A DNA stretch of 64,000 nucleotides from assembly GCA_004802705.1 (NCBI GenBank), contig SGPL01000065.1:1-64000 (forward strand), read 5' to 3'. A program made the position numbers and the translations under genes. The stretch comes from Bondarzewia mesenterica. Taxonomy: Eukaryota; Basidiomycota; Agaricomycetes; Russulales; Bondarzewiaceae. The notes under the pieces were generated by a model. It searched no databases and was not told the DNA's origin. It saw nothing but the letters and a program-made list of their open reading frames with translations. Below, in pieces: positions 34,401 through 47,142 of this stretch; within the stretch, counting starts at the first letter, position 1, and each line of letters begins with the position of its first letter.

Positions 34401-36324
34401 TCCTGCCAGCTTAGCGCTGTGTCCTAGACCTGGGTGGGCCTGCCGTGATTTTCAGGATCTGTGCCGACCGTTCCTGGGGAAGGGAGGAGAAGGGGGAAGG
34501 TGCTCGCCATATCGCGATGGTGACAAATTTGAAACATATGCGGTGGTTTAGCGACGATAGAGCAGATCCACAAGGTACGGTACACACGGTCTGAATTGTC
34601 TCGACTTCGTCGTCGGTGGCCTCAGATAGAAGGACTCCAGAACGTGGAGCACAAGTGATACTTGCAAATAGAATTGTCGAGCTTGGGCCCTCGCGTTCAT
34701 GATGCTACGAACTTCGGTAATGTCGTAGCCTCGTAAGAGGCGGAAAAATGTATGCGACTCTGCGTCATGCAACGATAGATTCATCACATGGCGTGAGTAT
34801 CGGTACGTACGTATTCGTTCCAAGGTCTTCGTGCACAACGCCGCAACCGATCCATCATGTAAAGTTGCTATCATGCGATCGAAATGGCAACACAATCCGT
34901 GTGGCAATCACTATCCGAATTGAGTGCACGGCCTCTGCGTCCTGCCAATACTGCGCGCGACTAAGAACGTCGATCCCCCGCGACATCGACCAATACAACG
35001 GGACCGGACCATTCTAACAGCCGTTGAACTTAAAAGAATGTTCGTTTTGCACCCGACAAAAAGAACGAGAGAGGAAACGCTCACACCGAGTGCAAGGTCA
35101 CCAGTCAGCGCTCGGCGCTCGGCGCAGGGACCAATCCACGCTGCGCGGCTGGTGTAAATTGTAAGAGGAGAATTGTCGGACTAACGGCAACACCAGTCCT
35201 CCAATCACAACGAATGAGAATGTGGGCGCGAAGGACGGCTTCCATTCTACAGTCAACGAAAGACAATGTCTTCGATGTGGAGAGACTCATCTCATCCGAA
35301 GTTCCAGATACCACTGATCGAGGGAGCGGAAGGGATCACATTGGGATCTAATTGAATACTGTTCTGAGATCCAAGTCTAAATCTGTTCCATCGTTCTGAA
35401 TCAGTTTTCCGCGCATTCTGGAAAGTGCATTCAAATACCTGCGCTTCTTATAACAATGTTAGTGCACACGTTACTATCACAAGTCAAACTGCCCCACGGT
35501 CAAAAGTTCCCCTCTGCGAGTCCCTCACCTCCGAGGGCGAGTCAGATCCCAGGCTCCGTTCCATTAAGCTACCTAGCCTATGCGTGCCACTCAAAACGTG
35601 CAGTTCAGCAGAGCTCAGTGCCAGACAAGGGAATGCGTGGAAATTTTACCATGAGTAATGTCGCTGTCATTGCTAAAGAAAAGGAAGGGGGCGAAATGCA
35701 TGAGAATTATGTGAATATGCCATAAAAGATAACGAGACATGGATGGGTTCAGCGTGCTCAGTCACTTTGCTGACCCACTACCGGCTCAGGGTCTTACCAT
35801 GGCGCCCTCAGTCAGTGACCGGTGACTCGCTGACACAAGTCGAACCCGCCCGGCTCAAAACGCTCTCCGTATCCCTTTTTCGCCACTTCTTCTCTCGTCT
35901 CGTCCCTTTTTCTCGGAGCCTTCTTTCATCGTACCTTCAGCTTCCGGACTGATTCGCGGCCCGGGGGTCATGCAATACATTACCTCTCAGACTTCAGGTG
36001 GTTGCTTCGCCCGATTTAGCAGCAGAAGACGTTTGACCCTAAACACAAGTGGCTGCCACAACTCTTGCGACATGGGACATGGGACCTTCGGTACAACAAT
36101 GTCAGGCTTGCGCAGCCATAACACTTGAAACCTAGTTCTGTGCACTGACATTGACGCACACATTCAAGTCAACAGTGATTTTCACAGGACTGCTTGAGGA
36201 AACATACCACCAACGGCCAGGAGGATTGTTAAATCTCAAGCCGGCCGGGCTCAGCGCATTTTCTCAGTCTGAGCTGATCAATGCCGCTGCCGGCCCGCAG
36301 TTGCCACTAACATCCTGCATCGTC

Positions 36325-36450
36325 CTCAGGGTCATAGACGCTAGCCAGATACTCGATAAGGTCCAGCAAACATTCAGATACGGAAGGAGGGAACTGTGTC
36401 GGCACCGCCGAATAAGAACATGCAACGAGCGCGGATAGTTTGACGGCCAG
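36325..36450 (-). other. Isolated protein-like fragment
   Basis: The minus strand reads VKLSALVACSYSAVPTQF, then PPSVSECLLDLIEYLASVYD and PEDDAGC. It has the look of one conserved exon: balanced residues, amphipathic helix, and flanks that change to noise. No adjoining exons could be placed on either side. It may be a leftover of a decayed gene. I do not name a family with confidence. Confidence 0.35.
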
Positions 36451-39400
36451 ATTAATCACTTAGGCAGCTTTTTCCATGCCTGATTGGAAGGCCTGAAATG
36501 ATTGCAATGCACTGGCCTTGACAGCGAACACGTTTTAAAGAGCGAATAGAAATCTGGCAGAATGACCATATCGTGACACTGTCAAGCGACGGTGTTTGCA
36601 CCAGAACATGTGGATGCCACGTGTAAAACACGTATCAGGTTTGACAAAATTGAAAAACGCGTACGTGGTGTGGGGGAAGGTGGAGGATCTACTTACGAGA
36701 TTTCAACGCAAATAGCATCGTTCCGATTCCGATAGCAGTCCTAAATTATTAACGGTAAGAGCAAAGGACGGAAAAGAGGGGCGCAGCGATGCATCATCAA
36801 ATGAACACTTAGTCTCCATTAGTAGTACTCACAGTGACAAATGAAGTAAAACGGTTTGTCAGAAGACAGTTAAGGCCTAATTGGAACACAATTGCTCCAC
36901 TGGTCTACGGACACGGAAAAGTTGCGGAACAGATAGCGAGTACAACTTGGGGTAAGTAAGCATAAATGATGTCCAATGAGAAGACACGATACCGGGAAAC
37001 AGCAACTCGTGCGGTGAATTGTCGGGCTTGTGAAGATGAGCGCGAGACTGTGAGCGCAGGATGATGGTTTGTAGCTTTTCCACAGATAACGAGTGTGAAG
37101 TCGAACCTACGTGTTGCCGAAAACTGAGGAGTACCACTATGTGAGGAGTCGAACGGAGACGAATCAAGTGGCAGACAAGGGAAAGTCGACGTCGACTGCG
37201 TCCACATATTACGTAAGTAATTTCTCTGGATGCATCGAACTTTGTTTGCATGTAGGATGCGATCAACTCAATCGACTCATTGCCACCCAAAGTTGGATAT
37301 AGCACATTCAGATTTATCCATTTCAACCCCAAACCCAAAATTGATTGAGAAAGTCATGTATCACTGGGAGTCAACGGATGAGTCTATGAGTCTAGTACCA
37401 AGATACTACAACGATGCCAACCGTCGGAGTCCCACATGGCCTACAGCGTCAATATTCACAGTGCCGAAACGGATGCGAGAAGAAAATTCATTTCAGATTG
37501 CCTTTAATTTCGAAGCCAACACAGCCAAGTGTCGCTCCACGGTTCTCTTGAGCGGCAGCCTCCTTTGTGTCTCCTCGAGCGCCCTGTCCATGGACACCAA
37601 AAGGTTCCCCTTTCATATACGCCTTGATTGTCCCTCGCGGATGCAGGGACAGGGCAGCAGAATGTTGATTTCATCATCTCGACTGCAGTTTCGAGCATCT
37701 CGGCGCCTGGCACATCTTCGCCATCAGCTATCCCTTGGCGCAGGTTGGAGCTATTGAGCAATGGCGGTTGCTGCCCCCGAAACCCGCGCTCCTATGTGGA
37801 CACCGGCGCTGGGATATTAACGAGCGCTACTACTGCCTTGGCGTGAATGAGGAAGGGGTTGTGTCGACGCCGCGGCGAAAGAGATGAAGACGCTGGTCTA
37901 TGCGGTTAGTTTTTCTTAGAGATCATGCAGCGCCTAGGTAGTGTTCATCACAACAACAACATAGGAAACAGGCACAGACCATACCTGTGGCTGCCTGTTG
38001 CTCCAATTAGAACTGAAACATGGAAGTCTGATGAGACACCCCATCCACGCACATGTGCACCAAGGACAAGGCACTCCACATACACCATGGCAGTGAGTGC
38101 ATATGGACGAAAGAAAAAGTAGCACCTGGGTATGGGTGCATTTCATCCATCCCATCGTGAGATACCAGGAATGTCGTACGATGTTCGATCGGGTCCTATA
38201 AGCAGGTGGAACATAGAATGTTCATTGTGACTGAGAAAAAAAGATCAGACATCGAAACATCGGCTGCCTCAAGTCATCTTCCAAAACCAAGAGGGAGGGG
38301 AGGAGTCCGTAAAGCCACAGCCAGAGGCGAAGTATTTCGATAGCCTGCAGCACTTTCCGCAAACAGCTCAAAACAATCATGGCTGGCGAGGCTGTACGAC
38401 ACAACAAGGACTTCGCAGAGATAAGCACAACATAATTGGACGCCACACGACAGCTGCGGCATACAGGGACTACTTCAAAGTTAAACCTCGATTGTGACAT
38501 GGCATCAGCAAAAAGACGAACAAACCCACCTGCTGGGGTTAAGATATCGCAGGAAATACCGTCAAACGAGGTGACAAAGCTAAACCAAAATTATAACGGA
38601 ACGTACACGTACATTTTTACCATTCCTCAAATTGCTAAAAAGTTGAAGGTCGCCAGCAGGATGGGTCCTACTAGCACATCGTCAGGAGGACTAAACTTCA
38701 ATGAGGACGAGAATTCACTCACGAAAATTGTTGGTACAGTATATAACATTTGCCATGATGCCTACCACACCTGTTAAGGAGATAATACCGCTATGCAGGC
38801 TGCATAATGCAGCGGCCGTATCGTTATACTTGGAAATCGCCTTGTGTAAATGTGGATCTTCAGGAAATGATGTAAAACATGCAGCACGCGCCGCATGGAA
38901 AGGCGATTATACATACTATCATGCTAAAGCATAATTGAAACCGCGGATCCCAATCAGTTAAACTTTGAGACGGAACGCGCTTCCATAGTTTTTTGCAGAA
39001 AGCGGGGGTGAACAACCTGTCCGCGACGAAGGCGGAGCACTATCAGCCCAATCATCAGCGACAATATGGACATACAATAGAGTGGTTCACGACACAGGCG
39101 CGTTGCCATCTAGTCTACCGATGACTGGTCATGTACTAATCATCTAGTAGGCACCTGACTTTCGGGAATAAGCATTTTCACAAATAATATAGAGGCGATT
39201 GAAAATTTGACTTGTTTAGATTCTGACAAAAGGAACGATCAAGAATTTGCCCTGATTGTGACCGCGGCCCCATCGAGCAGAATCATTAATACTCGGTAAA
39301 ACTAGCAATCGGACTGGCGGTTTGAAATATGTCGTAGGGAACCCAGAGTCGAGAGTCGGGACGAGCCGCATCTCGTCGGACCTGTAAGCCATGAGTGTAC

Positions 39401-39840
39401 GCGCTCGGGAGCAGTTACGCATTGGCTGCATCATACCGAGTATATCTAGAAGGTTTGGAAAACTGATGTGGACCTTCAGATTCAGCGTCTCCAGATGAAA
39501 GAAGGAATCATAATGAAATTCATAATGAAATTCAGGGCCCACTGTGCAAACAGATCAGAGGTGGGTTCGCGTTCAATGGGCCTTGTGACCAACTCGTCTC
39601 TGTGTGCCTGGAGATTAAGGGATCGAAGCAGGCGGCGATTCCAAACACAGACCGGTGTGATGGGGAAATGACAAGGGCCCTTCGAGTTGAGTTCTGTTGT
39701 TGCTTGATGAGTCTAGCGAATAATGCCACTGTTCAACGCTGAAGGGATTTGCCGAGAAGCGAACACTAATGTTCGAGTACGGACCGACCTTCTTTGTGAA
39801 CATCAGATATGTCACATTAAATGTCGCACTCGTGTCTCGG

Positions 39841-39890
39841 TCTTGAAGCTTGAAGCTTGAAGTCTGAGAGCTCGAGGCTTGAAGCTTGAC
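39841..39890. repeat. CTTGAAG microsatellite
   Basis: Several degenerate copies of CTTGAAG and its variants stand head to tail over about 50 bases. No function is apparent. Confidence 0.7.
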
Positions 39891-41633
39891 GCGCTGCGAT
39901 GGGTAGGCAGATCTTCATCAATTTTGAGAATTGCAAGGCGAACGCCGAACTCGTACGCCGCAATTGTCTTGTGATGGCAAGCCCGCGGGGGCGGAGATCT
40001 AAGGACCGCTATGGACACATAGTCATCCACGATGTCCAGGATCAGGGAAAAAATTGGCCTCAACCACGATACCGGAGAAAGAGAAAGCCTGTAGGACAAA
40101 CAGGAGTGAGGCCGATGCCAAGGTGGATTGCACGGGCGAAATCAGAGTTCACCCCAATCGCACACGGAAACTGAGCATCGGATCCCAAGCTTGTATCAAG
40201 CGGGACAAAGAAGGTTAGCAGATCATCTTTGCTTAACCAGTGATGTACGTATGCAAGAGGGTTGCCAAATTGCTTTAAATGTGTCATCGCGAGGCCTGTT
40301 CATCCGTCCATTGGAGCTCAGAAGCTAGAAGCAAAATTTGCGCCTTCTGAGTATGAACGATGTCGGAGTTGACACGAACAGAAAGAGGATAGACAAGGAC
40401 TAGATGTACCTGAAGATATGCATTGCCCAGTCCTACAAGGAAGAAAACGCAGCATATATGGCCGGAAGTATTCGATCCTAATCCACAACGTGTCAGCCGT
40501 CGCCATGCTAGAGAGGCGTTTTGATGATGGAAAGAAAGTTTGGAGACTCACGCAGATGCTTCTGTGTAGAACCACAACTGAGTGCATAATATGAAATGGT
40601 AAAGGCGCTCAGAAACGGTAGAAAATATCCTGCTCCAAAGGATTAGATAGCTGACTGTCTGGGGGGGGAAGTCGTGATTACATTGAATCCTTTCAATGGC
40701 CCACGATACGCCCCGGACGGAAGCCAGCATCAAGACCGGAAAGGCACGCCAGCGATGCAGCCGCATCGTTGGGGCGTCATCTCACCGAATACAGCTCGAA
40801 AGAGATGTGCGAGACACGAGACGGATTTTACCGTCATGCGAAGAGAGAGCAGCAATGCAACCCATCTCCGCTACAAATTTTGCATTCCCCTTCGTGCCCA
40901 AAGTCTGATTGACAGTACTCATTCATCCGAGGACTTCGTATCGCGATCACAGTGGAGAACCTTAGTTGAAAAAGAACAAGATGCCGTCAACGAGGAGGTC
41001 AGGCCGGCGTACGAGGCTGAATATGGAACAACAGGGTCGATGCGTACAGTCTCAGGCAAAGGATCAGGACGAACAACCGATAGGCGAGACGGTTGAAACG
41101 TTGAGCGGCGATCTGTTCCATGATTGAGCGATCATCTAGAAGATGTCAATAGGATATTCAGACACGCGCAATAATGCCAACAACTGTCAGTTTTTCCTCC
41201 CACATGCAAGTTCGATGCGACTTCATGATGGATGCGACCTCATGGTGCGACCAGTCCGCATAGATAATGAATAATACGATTAGCGAGACGCAAAGAAACC
41301 GTGATAGAAATGATGGTATATGATTGATAATAAGCTACAACCTAATCAAACAGTCAATATCCCGAGCGCGACGAGTGAAATCCATGGAATATACGCATCT
41401 AATGCGTACAAACCTACAAGCGCCCTTCCCTGTCTCATCCCCGCGCGCAGCCCTTCCCACCACGTAAACACCATGGAAAAATGCGACACCAACGGATTCG
41501 GTGGAAGGGGAATACATCGATTGTGTCCGCATAAAGCAGCCCCGTCGCAAGACCTCCCTTCTCTAGGCAAGCTCTGCGTCTATGGCCTTCGGCGGTAAGG
41601 CCCAGCCACCAACATTTAGTTGGCCATGGCAAG

Positions 41634-43082
41634 CTACCACCCAACGTCGCGTCTTACAAGCCCGGATTCTTGCCCAGCCTTTGACGCACTCGAGCTCCGC
41701 GAAATCCTCGCTGGAAGCTGCATGGCAGGAACAGGCTCCATTTGTATTGATCTAACGGCACCCGTGCTCGGTACAAGGGCTATCTGTTCTGGCGCGTAAG
41801 GCGAAGTGCGTCCGTTTTTGCGCGGTGATGCCGCAAATGGCGTGGGGGGATTGCGCTTGGGCCGTGGCCGCGGCGTGGTCGGGACGACGGCCAACTCGTG
41901 CTCCTGTTCGTCACTTCCGGTTGTAGACGTTGAAGCAGATTCGATTGAGAGCCGAGAGAATATCTCGTCACGCGTCGATGCTGAGAAGGGGAGTGCGGAT
42001 ACGAAGGTCGATAGAGCGTGCGGGCGGAGAGGTGGGGTAGATGTTGGGGTGGATGATGTCGTAAGAGAGTGACGCAAAGCAGACCCCATTGTGGATGAAC
42101 GCGATGACGATTCGAGTGGGAATGCCCTGGAGGAATCGAGGCTGGCAGTGCGGGAAAGATGTGGACGCGAGGGTGAATTGACAGACGACGCGAAGTGGGA
42201 ACGAGAAGGTGGAAAGAAGGAAAGACGTGCTGCGGGGATTCGTCGGATTGTATAGTGAGAAAATGTTCTGGAAGTCCCCTTAGAAGCAGAGTCTGAATTG
42301 CCGTCTGGATCCGTATGTAACTGCAACATCTCCGTGCTCGCAGGTTGCGGACCATCTGCTGTCGCATCCTCGAGGACATACTTCACATGCCGTGCCTTCT
42401 CGACAGGAATATAAAGAACCTTTCGAAGGTGTATGGAATCGGATGCCCACAGCTGATTTGCGCGACGAAGCTCAGCAAGTGCAATGCCGTACTTGAGTGC
42501 CACGCCCGCAAGGGAGTCGTGATATTGAACCTGATAACAGAAGAATGTTGGGGTAGACAAGTGATATATAAGCGGCAGACAATTACAATGTGAACGGGAA
42601 AGACGCACTTCGTGGACAAGGACTACCTTCTGCTGTTCCTCTTCTTCATCCCAGGCATTGGAGGGATCCGCGCGGCCTTTATCGCGTTTGCTTACGGCGC
42701 CAGAAGACAGTAATGAGTCCCAGGCTGAGACGGCACGAGCAAGGCCTGGACGGGTATCTTGGCGACCAGCGGATGAGGAAGACCCCACGGTGCTTTCACC
42801 TCTCAGGGGATGCTGCCCACCGTAATCCAAGGTTCGAGATCTGTAATGTGACGAATGTATATGCTCCTCGATCAGCTTGGGTGATAATTGTCCCTCCGAG
42901 CCTCGTCTCCGCCGAGGTGTTGACGCTCTCGAGATAGTCGAATCAAGAGCAGAGGTGAAGGGTTTGGACTCAGGCTGGTGATCCGCAAACGGATTAAAGA
43001 ACATATTTCTCCCATCGTCGAGAGCAGATTCACGTCGATATGCGGATGAGGAAAGAATGAATGGACCGTCTTGGGACGGCAT
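41634..43082 (-). CDS. Intracellular LysM-domain protein
   Basis: The start at 43,082 (MPSQDGPFIL) and a frame-preserving 78-base intron (42,531-42,608; GTGCGT to TATCAG) give 456 residues. After a disordered Ser/Arg-rich N-terminus of about 150 residues, the LysM motif reads VHEVQYHDSLAGVALKYGI, ALAELRRANQLWASDSIH and LRKVLYIPVE, complete in length. The rest is a long Ser/Pro/Arg-rich tail. No signal peptide or membrane segment is present, so this is not a secreted chitin-binding effector. It resembles cytosolic fungal LysM proteins of unknown role. The intron is supported because removing it restores the LysM core exactly. Confidence 0.9.
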   Translation of the reverse strand: MPSQDGPFILSSSAYRRESALDDGRNMFFNPFADHQPESKPFTSALDSTISRASTPRRRRGSEGQLSPKLIEEHIHSSHYRSRTLDYGGQHPLRGESTVGSSSSAGRQDTRPGLARAVSAWDSLLSSGAVSKRDKGRADPSNAWDEEEEQQKVVLVHEVRLSRSHCNCLPLIYHLSTPTFFCYQVQYHDSLAGVALKYGIALAELRRANQLWASDSIHLRKVLYIPVEKARHVKYVLEDATADGPQPASTEMLQLHTDPDGNSDSASKGTSRTFSHYTIRRIPAARLSFFPPSRSHFASSVNSPSRPHLSRTASLDSSRAFPLESSSRSSTMGSALRHSLTTSSTPTSTPPLRPHALSTFVSALPFSASTRDEIFSRLSIESASTSTTGSDEQEHELAVVPTTPRPRPKRNPPTPFAASPRKNGRTSPYAPEQIALVPSTGAVRSIQMEPVPAMQLPARISRSSSASKAGQESGLVRRDVGW

Positions 43083-43481
43083 GGGGTGGGTGTTAAGGCG
43101 ATAGGCTGTTCATCTCACGGATGTCAATGGCTTTCGCAGAACAGCGCTGAGGCTGCTGAGCTGAGCACGCCGTGCTGGCCAGTGGCCACGATTCGCCTTT
43201 TTAGGCAAGTCTGTAAGTTCATGTCTTTTTCTCGTGCTCCGAATCTCAGACGCTTCAGAGATAGGTAAAAATATAATTTGTTTGTTATGCCAATATCGGG
43301 TTTATCGCGGGAACTATTACCATCACGATCGAGGTAGAATGGAAATATAATGTTATGGACCAAGTACAAACCGCACCTGATCAAAGGACCGAAGGCGACT
43401 GCGAGATACAACCTCATACAACGGCAAAATCCCCCAGCTCCTTCAATATCAATGCCCCTCCTCCACTAACGCCAACTCTTC
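43083..43481. other. Intergenic region between two minus-strand genes
   Basis: About 400 bases between the LysM start and the bZIP stop codon, presumably holding the LysM promoter. Nothing else is seen. Confidence 0.45.
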
Positions 43482-44402
43482 CTACTTGCTCTCCACCTCA
43501 ACATTGCTTTCCCGCGGCCTTTTCACCCCCACCTGCGACTGCTGCGCGGCACCAGCTCCGGTAACACCCACGACGAGACCCTTCAGCCACCCATTCTCCC
43601 TCCTCAACCCCTCGCACTCTCGCTCCAGCTCCGCGACGCGCTGCTCGAGCTCCTTTGCCTTCTTCTCCAACGCCGCCTCCCTCTCTTTTTTCTTCAGCCG
43701 GAACCGGGCCGATGCGGCCGTGTTTCGCCGACGCTTATCCTCCGCGGCAGAAAGTGGGGAGGACCCATCGGGTGTGTTCGGTTCTGATTCGAGGAAGTCA
43801 TCGGCAATTGTAGACACGGATAATTTGCGGGTGCGCGCGCGTTTGTTCGGTGGTTGGGCGTGAGGCTCTGGCTCGGTGAGTGACGGGGCAGGCGGCGGGG
43901 GTGGGGCATGATAAGCCTGTGCTTGCATGGGGTAGAGCGCGAGAATTTGAGCGAGGGAAGGGGCGGCAGCGGGAGGTGCATTCTGGTGGAAAGGCGGGGC
44001 GGAGAATGGGTCAACGCCGAGTCCGGCGAGGATGGCGTTGATGTCGAAGGCAGGACCCTGTGGGCCGGCAGCGGGTGCGGGAGGCGCGACATTATTGACA
44101 GGGTTTCCTAATACGACATTGTCGTGGTTATCGGTATGGGCGGGGCCTGCCTCCAGCTCCTCATCCTCTTCTTCCTCCGCATCTCCATTTGAAGACGGCT
44201 GTTCTACATTGCCATGCGACAGAGAATGGCCTTTATGCCCTAGAGGCTCGTCTGACTCAAAAGCGAGGTTGGTCCATAGATCGAGTTGAGCGTTAAGTTC
44301 CGGAAAGTGGGGGTTCGATAGAAGGTCTTGGGAGTCGGATAGATAAGGGTTAGAAGAGTGCGGATGAACGAGATTCAGTCCTTGCAAGTTCGACGGAGGC
44401 AT
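43482..44402 (-). CDS. bZIP transcription factor, CYS-3/MetR-like
   Basis: A single exon encodes 306 residues from MPPSNLQGLN. The C-terminal basic region and zipper read KRRRNTAASARFRLKKK, EREAALEKKAKELEQRVAEL and ERECEGLRRENGWLKGLV. The NTAASARFR signature is that of Neurospora CYS-3 and related sulfur regulators. The N-terminus has an acidic cluster (GDAEEEEDEELEAG) and Pro/Ala-rich stretches suited to activation. A candidate nuclear signal is NKRARTRK. The frame stays open upstream to an ATG at 44,561. I chose 44,402 because the extra 53 residues have no low-complexity regulator character and no conserved feature. A role in sulfur assimilation is inferred only from the basic region. Confidence 0.88.
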   Translation of the reverse strand: MPPSNLQGLNLVHPHSSNPYLSDSQDLLSNPHFPELNAQLDLWTNLAFESDEPLGHKGHSLSHGNVEQPSSNGDAEEEEDEELEAGPAHTDNHDNVVLGNPVNNVAPPAPAAGPQGPAFDINAILAGLGVDPFSAPPFHQNAPPAAAPSLAQILALYPMQAQAYHAPPPPPAPSLTEPEPHAQPPNKRARTRKLSVSTIADDFLESEPNTPDGSSPLSAAEDKRRRNTAASARFRLKKKEREAALEKKAKELEQRVAELERECEGLRRENGWLKGLVVGVTGAGAAQQSQVGVKRPRESNVEVESK

Positions 44403-46004
44403 GGCGAGAGATGCAGGTCCCAAGGAGAGGACCTTGGGTACGTTAAATAGACGAGCGCCCTCAGCGTGATGTGATGCAAAGCAAAGGGCGTGGACGATAA
44501 GATGGTGAGCTTGATAGGTGGTCTGAGGTACAGTCAAAAAACTTTCCCACTGACAAATCAAGCCCTTACAAATCTGTCACATGAACTCGGCCGACTGATT
44601 CTTTTTCATTGTTCCTCCAGATTTCCGGCCATTATCTAGCTAGAAATAGAACAATCCTCCGACCATCTCTGCACACAAAATATGCTCACCCACAAAACAG
44701 ATTCGTCTCTCTCTTCAGACTCGGCTTGTATCGCTCCAGCATCCTGCATGGGGGAAACCTCTGCGAAATCACCATCACGTCTAGCTGCGCCAAATGTGCA
44801 TCGGAATGGGATGAATTCGGAATTGTAGCGCGAGGGCGTCGTCGGTTATAATAAGTGTATCAAGAAACGACAGCGCCACCACGGGTCGAAGGGTGTAGAC
44901 GCCTCGAGTTTCCGCCTGGCCTGAACGACGCGGCTCGCACCATCACAAATCGACAGCGCCACAAGCCTTCACGGGTACTGTATACGATAGTACTCACGGT
45001 GTCCGTTGGACAGGGACGGCCTAGAAGGGCAGAGCGCCAAGGAGACCGCACTCACCATGATACTTTGCATTCCAGCTGTGCCAGCTCGGCGTTGTCGGGA
45101 CAACTGACAATTGGCGCATCCACCTTTCGCGCGGGGCCTGGTCCCTTCTTTTCCTCGTGCGCCCATGTTGACGTTGAATTGCAGCAGAGCCACCGTCCCC
45201 GCCACAGTGTCCCGACATTCACTCGTATCACATTGCAACCCACGAGCTGCGCGCGGTGGTCATTGCATTTCTGATGTCGAGTCCGCGGTGGAAGCGGAGA
45301 CGGTTGCGCCTAACGCAGCACGCGTTCAAAATACCCGCACTGCACGGCGTAAGTAGCTCACCGCATGATGCGGGAAGAGTAACATGTTCCTGGTGTGTTT
45401 GGATGGAAAAGAGAGCAGTGATATTTGGAATTTCCGAGACTCATCGGCGCGAGGTACGGGTTCAGAGGAGGGTTGGAGGGAGGGAGATTACTGTACATGT
45501 AGGCCTTCATTCTTATATCACCTAACTCCGATTGCTCTGCTTTGCGTCGTGGTGTCGCAACGCAATGAGACGCGCTGTTGGTCCTGATGTATAGATAGCG
45601 TGATTCACACGTGAGATGTGGACTTCCTTTCGCCTTCGGGACCTTGCTGCATCTAAACAGACGTTTAAACAGAAAATTATTAGGATATAGTTGGTTAAGG
45701 GATGACATTCTGCCTCGAGGTGTACGAGGCATGAGAGTTGTGTTTTGCAATGAATTGCGGCAAGGTGGAAGATTTCCTGTTCTTCAGTCCGTGAATACGA
45801 ACAGACGATTTCTGCGGATTGGGGGTGGATGATCTGAACTCAGCGGCCCTCAGAGCGAATGACAAAGCAAAGTAAAGCTGGGCCGATTTGTCATCACAAC
45901 CCGTTTGAAGGGCCTAAGGCAGCCACTTCCGACGTATACAAGTCCCTTTCGCTCACTAATCCGCTCCTTGCACCATCCACACGACTTGTTTCCGATCCGC
46001 CATC
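44403..46004. other. Divergent promoter region bZIP / CWC24
   Basis: About 1.6 kb between the divergent bZIP and CWC24 genes. Several 60-140-codon frames overlap on both strands near 44,850-45,750, as expected for GC-rich random sequence, and none shows a domain. A long 5' leader or a small spliced RNA in front of the bZIP gene is possible but not visible. Confidence 0.45.
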
Positions 46005-47142
46005 ATGACATCTACAGAGGAGGTGAAAGTCCCGTTCTTCAAGAAAAAGCGCGCGCGACCGACAACGACACGGCAACGCTCTGCCTCGCCCCCCGCTGCT
46101 GCTCTCACTGTCCCCGTTGCATCTTCATCTAAATCTGAGGTGGTCCTTCCTTCGCGCAAGGGCGTGGCGAACCTCCTCAGCGCAGGTACGAAGCGTACAG
46201 CATCACAGAGACGCGCGGACGAGTACGATGCGGAACAGGACACGACTCAAGATGGTCCGGGGATGAATTGGTCGTCGACAGGCGGGCACGTCAACGCTGC
46301 CTTGGAGATCTTGCAGGGAGACGAAGCGGAGGAGATGTTGGCGAAGAAGGTGAAACGTGCGGGGTCGGAGGAGGAGGAGGGTCCGAACGACGGACTGTAT
46401 CGAGGGCAAAAGGCGTACAAAACGCACATCAAAAAGAGCCAAGAGGTGCCCAAGGCCATGCGCGTCGGTCCGCAGAGGAGCAACACCAGCACGATCCGCA
46501 CTGTCACGATCGTCGATTATCAGCCGGATGTATGTAAGGACTACAAAGGTACGTATTCGCCCCTGCCTGGTGTTTGATGCCCAGCTGAAACTGACGTGTT
46601 ATTGCCGGTCGTTGCAGAGACCGGCTTTTGTGGGTTCGGTGATACGTGCAAGTTTCTGCACGACCGCGGCACATGTGAGTCATACTCTATCTATCGAACA
46701 TGACACTCGGATCGGGCTGACGGTGTGTTCCCCCGCAGATCTGGCTGGCTGGCAGCTCGACAAGCTCGCGGCCAACCCGAAGAAGCAGGTGGAGGATCAG
46801 TCGGACTCGGACGACGATTCGGACGAGGAGGACATCCCCTTTGCGTGCATCCTCTGCCGAAAACCTTACACTGAACCCGTCGTGACGCGGTGTGGGCACT
46901 ACTTCTGCTCCGCGTGCGCGATCAAGCGCTTTGCAAAGACGCCCAAGTGTGCAGCTTGCGGAGCACCGACGGGCGGGATCTTCAACCGAGCAGAAAAAAT
47001 AATGGAAAAGATCAAGAAGAGGCAGGAAAAGGAAAAAGGCGAGGGTAATGATGACGAACACGAACGGAAAGATATCAGGATCGAGGGACTCGGAGAGGAG
47101 AGTGGAGGGGAGGGTTCAGACCGGGACAACGACGACGGTTAA
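46005..47142 (+). CDS. CWC24: Pre-mRNA splicing factor CWC24 (RNF113-type)
   Basis: Exons 46,005-46,548, 46,618-46,674 and 46,739-47,142 join to 334 residues. The N-terminus is basic and disordered (VPFFKKKRARP). [20 protein letters not shown] and TCKFLHDRGTY form the CCCH zinc finger (about residues 175-201). A RING finger follows: FACILCRKPYTEPVVTRCGH, YFCSACAIKRF, CAACGAPTGGIF (about residues 240-282). The short middle exon encodes just the finger core. The C-terminal tail is acidic. Cwc24 joins the activated spliceosome before the first catalytic step; the human homologue is RNF113A. The start ATG is the first in frame and gives the family's usual N-terminus. Confidence 0.94.

Larger units (their letters stand above)
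34401..41633. other. 7.2 kb gene-poor tract
   Basis: Composition is intermediate and CpG is present, unlike the left mobile block. Frames are short on both strands, and no domain could be followed over more than one exon-sized piece. Hydrophobic minus-strand stretches near 40,430-40,700 (e.g. ICCVFFLVGLGNAYLQ) hint at an old membrane-protein gene. I cannot build a model. I consider the tract a mix of intergenic DNA and worn gene remnants. Confidence 0.4.

Noticed and set aside
44403..44561. Upstream in-frame ATG of the bZIP gene at 44,561
   Set aside because: The extra 53 residues show no conserved feature; kept as an alternative only.
44855..45750. Overlapping 80-140-codon frames between the bZIP and CWC24 genes
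   Set aside because: Frames on both strands overlap each other, lack domains and look like chance openings in GC-rich DNA.
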